From positions 1 to 35,180 of the forward strand of contig CAJNOQ010001159.1 of the NCBI GenBank assembly GCA_905250885.1: a stretch of 35,180 nt of DNA, in the 5' to 3' direction. Of the stretch, positions 32,791-35,180 are shown one piece after another. Origin of the DNA: Didymodactylos carnosus. Taxonomy: Eukaryota; Rotifera; Eurotatoria; Philodinida; Philodinidae. Numbering within the stretch: the stretch's first letter is position 1; each line of letters opens with the position of its first letter. The translations under genes and the position numbers were made by a program. The notes under the pieces were generated by a model. It had not been told where the DNA came from and made no database searches. It saw only the letters and a program-made list of their open reading frames with translations.

Positions 32791-35141
32791 TCAACTTAAA
32801 AAGCAAATGATAATAGAGAAGACTTGAAAACTTTTGGATCATAGAATTGACTTTAAAACTGTCATTACAGGTCATGCCCACTCTTCATTCGATAATAAAC
32901 GAGTTAGATAGATTTAGTTAGTTCAAATTTTTTCAAGCCATCTAAAGTCTCTTGTAACAGAAGCCATTTTATTTTAACAGTAGTATCCAGATTTTTAATA
33001 TTAAATGCATTTATTTTTAGAGGAACTATCAACATTTCTAAAATGAGTTAGCTCTAAGATGATACAATTACGAGGTTCTATGTGATAGTAACTAAACGTT
33101 ATAAAACTATAGAATAGGTGCTGTCATATTATACATTGCAGAATGAATTCTTCTTAAGTCTTATATTTGAAACCATCTTCTTATAATGAACATATAAAGT
33201 AAAAGGAAAAGTGCTATTTTTTGTTCTAATTATTCTTTAAAATAGTAGCTACTTCTTCGAAATACACGTTTTCAGAAAAGAAATTTCATATGTCTGTTCA
33301 TCTGTAACTATAATGTGAACAAACTTCTTTTTTTTCTCATCCATATCTCATCCTTATCGTTGAGACAAGAGAATATTTCTGACTAGTATTTAATTGTAAT
33401 TACAAGACGCCTTAAGGGCTAAAGATACTTGACTCAAACAACACGCTGACTTTGAAGCAGTACATACTTGTATGTGTGTATGTAAAATCATAAAGGAAGG
33501 ATCACACACTGATCAAATATAAATATTTTATAGACAATGTGAACAATGAATCGTTCAATTATAAAAGAAAAAAATTCATTGTTTAGCAAAAGAAACGTTT
33601 TAGTTTCTTCTTTTTACTAAGAAACTATTTCTACTATCTACCCACCCTTTTCATATTCGTTGTGATATAGCGGATTAAATTCAAGCATAGAGAGATCCAA
33701 AGATACAATACTGTCAATAACAGATACTTTGCTCATTTCTTATACTTATCAATAATCAAATCTAATTGTGTTTATTTCTACTACTATCCATTTCAAAACA
33801 GAAGGCAATGATATAGACCTATTCTGTAAACAAAAATGTCTTGAAATACTGAAATATGCCGTGTGAGAAGGTGCATTCAAAATGCCATTTATATTACCTA
33901 AAATGTGTATCATACCGACAAGTGCTTTATGGCAGGATAACATATTCGATAGTACGTCTACAGAGAATACATCTGTTATATCTCTGATGGAATGTGTCCT
34001 ATACACTTCAATGCATTTTAATGTGCCCTGATGTCATTTCATTCATTTTTTTGTTTGCGATAGCATGTCTGCATAATAAACCCAAAATTTTACTATGAAG
34101 ATCAAAAATTATTTCGATGCTCGATGATTCAGTTCTAACGTAAGAAAAGTATCTTCGACGATTAAGTGGTTCGACTATAAGCAGCTTACACTGCTCCGAG
34201 ATAGAAGTTATAAATAAGATTTGAAATGTCTTGTCTCTTCATATTTTCTTGATGTCATTCAAAGATAAACTAAACAATACATATACTTTTAATTATATTT
34301 TCTCAGAAATTAGCTAAAATATACTGGATATTAGGCGCATTCTTTTGTGATAGATCGGACACATTAAAAGATACATGAATACGCATTGGTAGATGACACA
34401 TCGTGTAATGAGTTAGAATTTTATGTCCAGTCCATCGCAAAAACATGTGCCGTCCACGAGAGCACTTTTTTCTTTATAGAACAAAGAGACAAGCAAATTT
34501 CAATATATTTAATAGTACTTATTTTCAGTTTTCTTGTTGATATAACTTTCCCCACTGATATATTTTAATTCAAGAGGGAAACAGCTGAACAATTTCATCT
34601 TATACTTTTCTCCTCTAAGAACCTGTTATTCTAACGCAATATGCACCAGCTATAGACAAGTTATATCCGGCCGTAAAATTTTGTACAGAAACGTTTGATC
34701 TATCCATTTTCAGTAAACAAAAACCTAAAAAATAAAAGAGAAAAGTTTTTTATTAACGAATTACTGAAGAAACGTGAATAGTGAAATAACTGGTCATCAA
34801 TTATCATGTACAGTTACGATATTCTAGATTGTTCATGTTCGTATTCACAGTTGAGTTTGAATTTTTTTCTTTCTTTCAACAAATATGTAGAGGACACATT
34901 TTCTCTACAAAATGACATATTTCACAGCTCGGAATAATTCTTAATAATCATATTATAACAATTTTTCCAAATATTCTGGTATCAGTTATATAACTGGTAC
35001 ATGTCTAATTCTAACTTACATCTAAAGAGTTGACTATTAAAACATTTGTAATTCATAGAAATTTTATTTTCGTTGAAAAGTAATTACAATTTCATTACAA
35101 TCTAGAATATTATTTCAAGTATAATTGTTCTATTTCTTCAT

Positions 35142-35143
<2 letters not shown>
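32791..35143. other. Intron or downstream DNA of the IA-2-type gene, no exon recognised
   Basis: The next expected exon would encode the linker and membrane span. I translated stretches after good acceptors (for example near 32594, 34306 and 34526) and found early stops or no hydrophobic segment. The DNA is AT-rich without recognisable repeats. It is most simply a long intron. Confidence 0.4.

Positions 35144-35180
<37 letters not shown>
35144..35180. repeat. (CT)n microsatellite at window edge
   Basis: TCTCTCTGTCTCTC and then uninterrupted CT dinucleotides run to the last base, so the full length of the array is unknown. It may mark an assembly or contig break. Confidence 0.95.

Noticed and set aside
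32305-32881. Open frames on both strands rich in Arg, Gln and Gly
   Set aside because: They overlap the hAT-like MITE and arise from its GC-rich terminal words.
34306-34375. Candidate next IA-2 exon after a good acceptor (TTTTCTCAG)
   Set aside because: It is open for only about 23 codons to a TGA, has no donor in frame and lacks the expected membrane span.

Overview
The window looks like nuclear DNA of a small invertebrate, most likely a bdelloid rotifer (Rotaria or Adineta type). It is strongly AT-rich. Many introns are short (about 50-120 nt, GT-AG) and a few are long. The first gene encodes a protein with an N-terminal receiver-like region, an ADP-ribosyltransferase (ART) domain and C-terminal TPRs, an architecture I associate with bdelloids. 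The organism call is an inference. No prokaryotic operons, rRNA genes or CRISPR arrays are visible.

Layout, left to right. 1-857: flank with a decayed hAT-like MITE. 858-2933 (-): single-exon ART-TPR gene. 2934-6302: gene-poor, with a CpG-word cluster and a hAT-like MITE with 8-bp target-site duplications. 6303-8879 (+): three-exon LRR receptor with signal peptide and one membrane span; a tRNA-like fragment lies in intron 2. 9922-10552 (+): compact four-exon gene for an unrecognised 139-aa protein. 11832-14456 (-): four-exon DENND2-type Rab exchange factor. 15413-17865 (-): nine-exon HYLS1, the centriole/cilium protein, with a MITE in its last intron. 17866-21319: repeat-rich intergenic DNA. 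21320-22783 (+): intronless RPAP3, the R2TP co-chaperone, with one TPR block. 22784-26542: gene-poor, one doubtful two-exon micro-ORF. 26543 to beyond the window (+): first nine exons of a PTPRN/IA-2-type dense-core-vesicle receptor. Its first intron holds a long inverted repeat, and the downstream intron holds two more MITEs.

The genes do not form a pathway. They are conserved animal genes plus one bdelloid-style ART-TPR gene. HYLS1 (centrioles) and RPAP3 (R2TP, also used in dynein assembly) both suit a ciliated animal, but adjacency in a eukaryote is weak evidence. Most non-genic structure reads as short non-autonomous DNA transposons, each with its own word repeated in opposite orientation towards the two ends. 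I found no convincing novel multi-gene system. The points most worth a second look are the histidine in the ART motif, the two-copy LRW motif in HYLS1, the single-TPR RPAP3, the frame-neutral 63-nt DENND2 intron, the unknown 139-aa protein and the long hairpin in the IA-2 intron.
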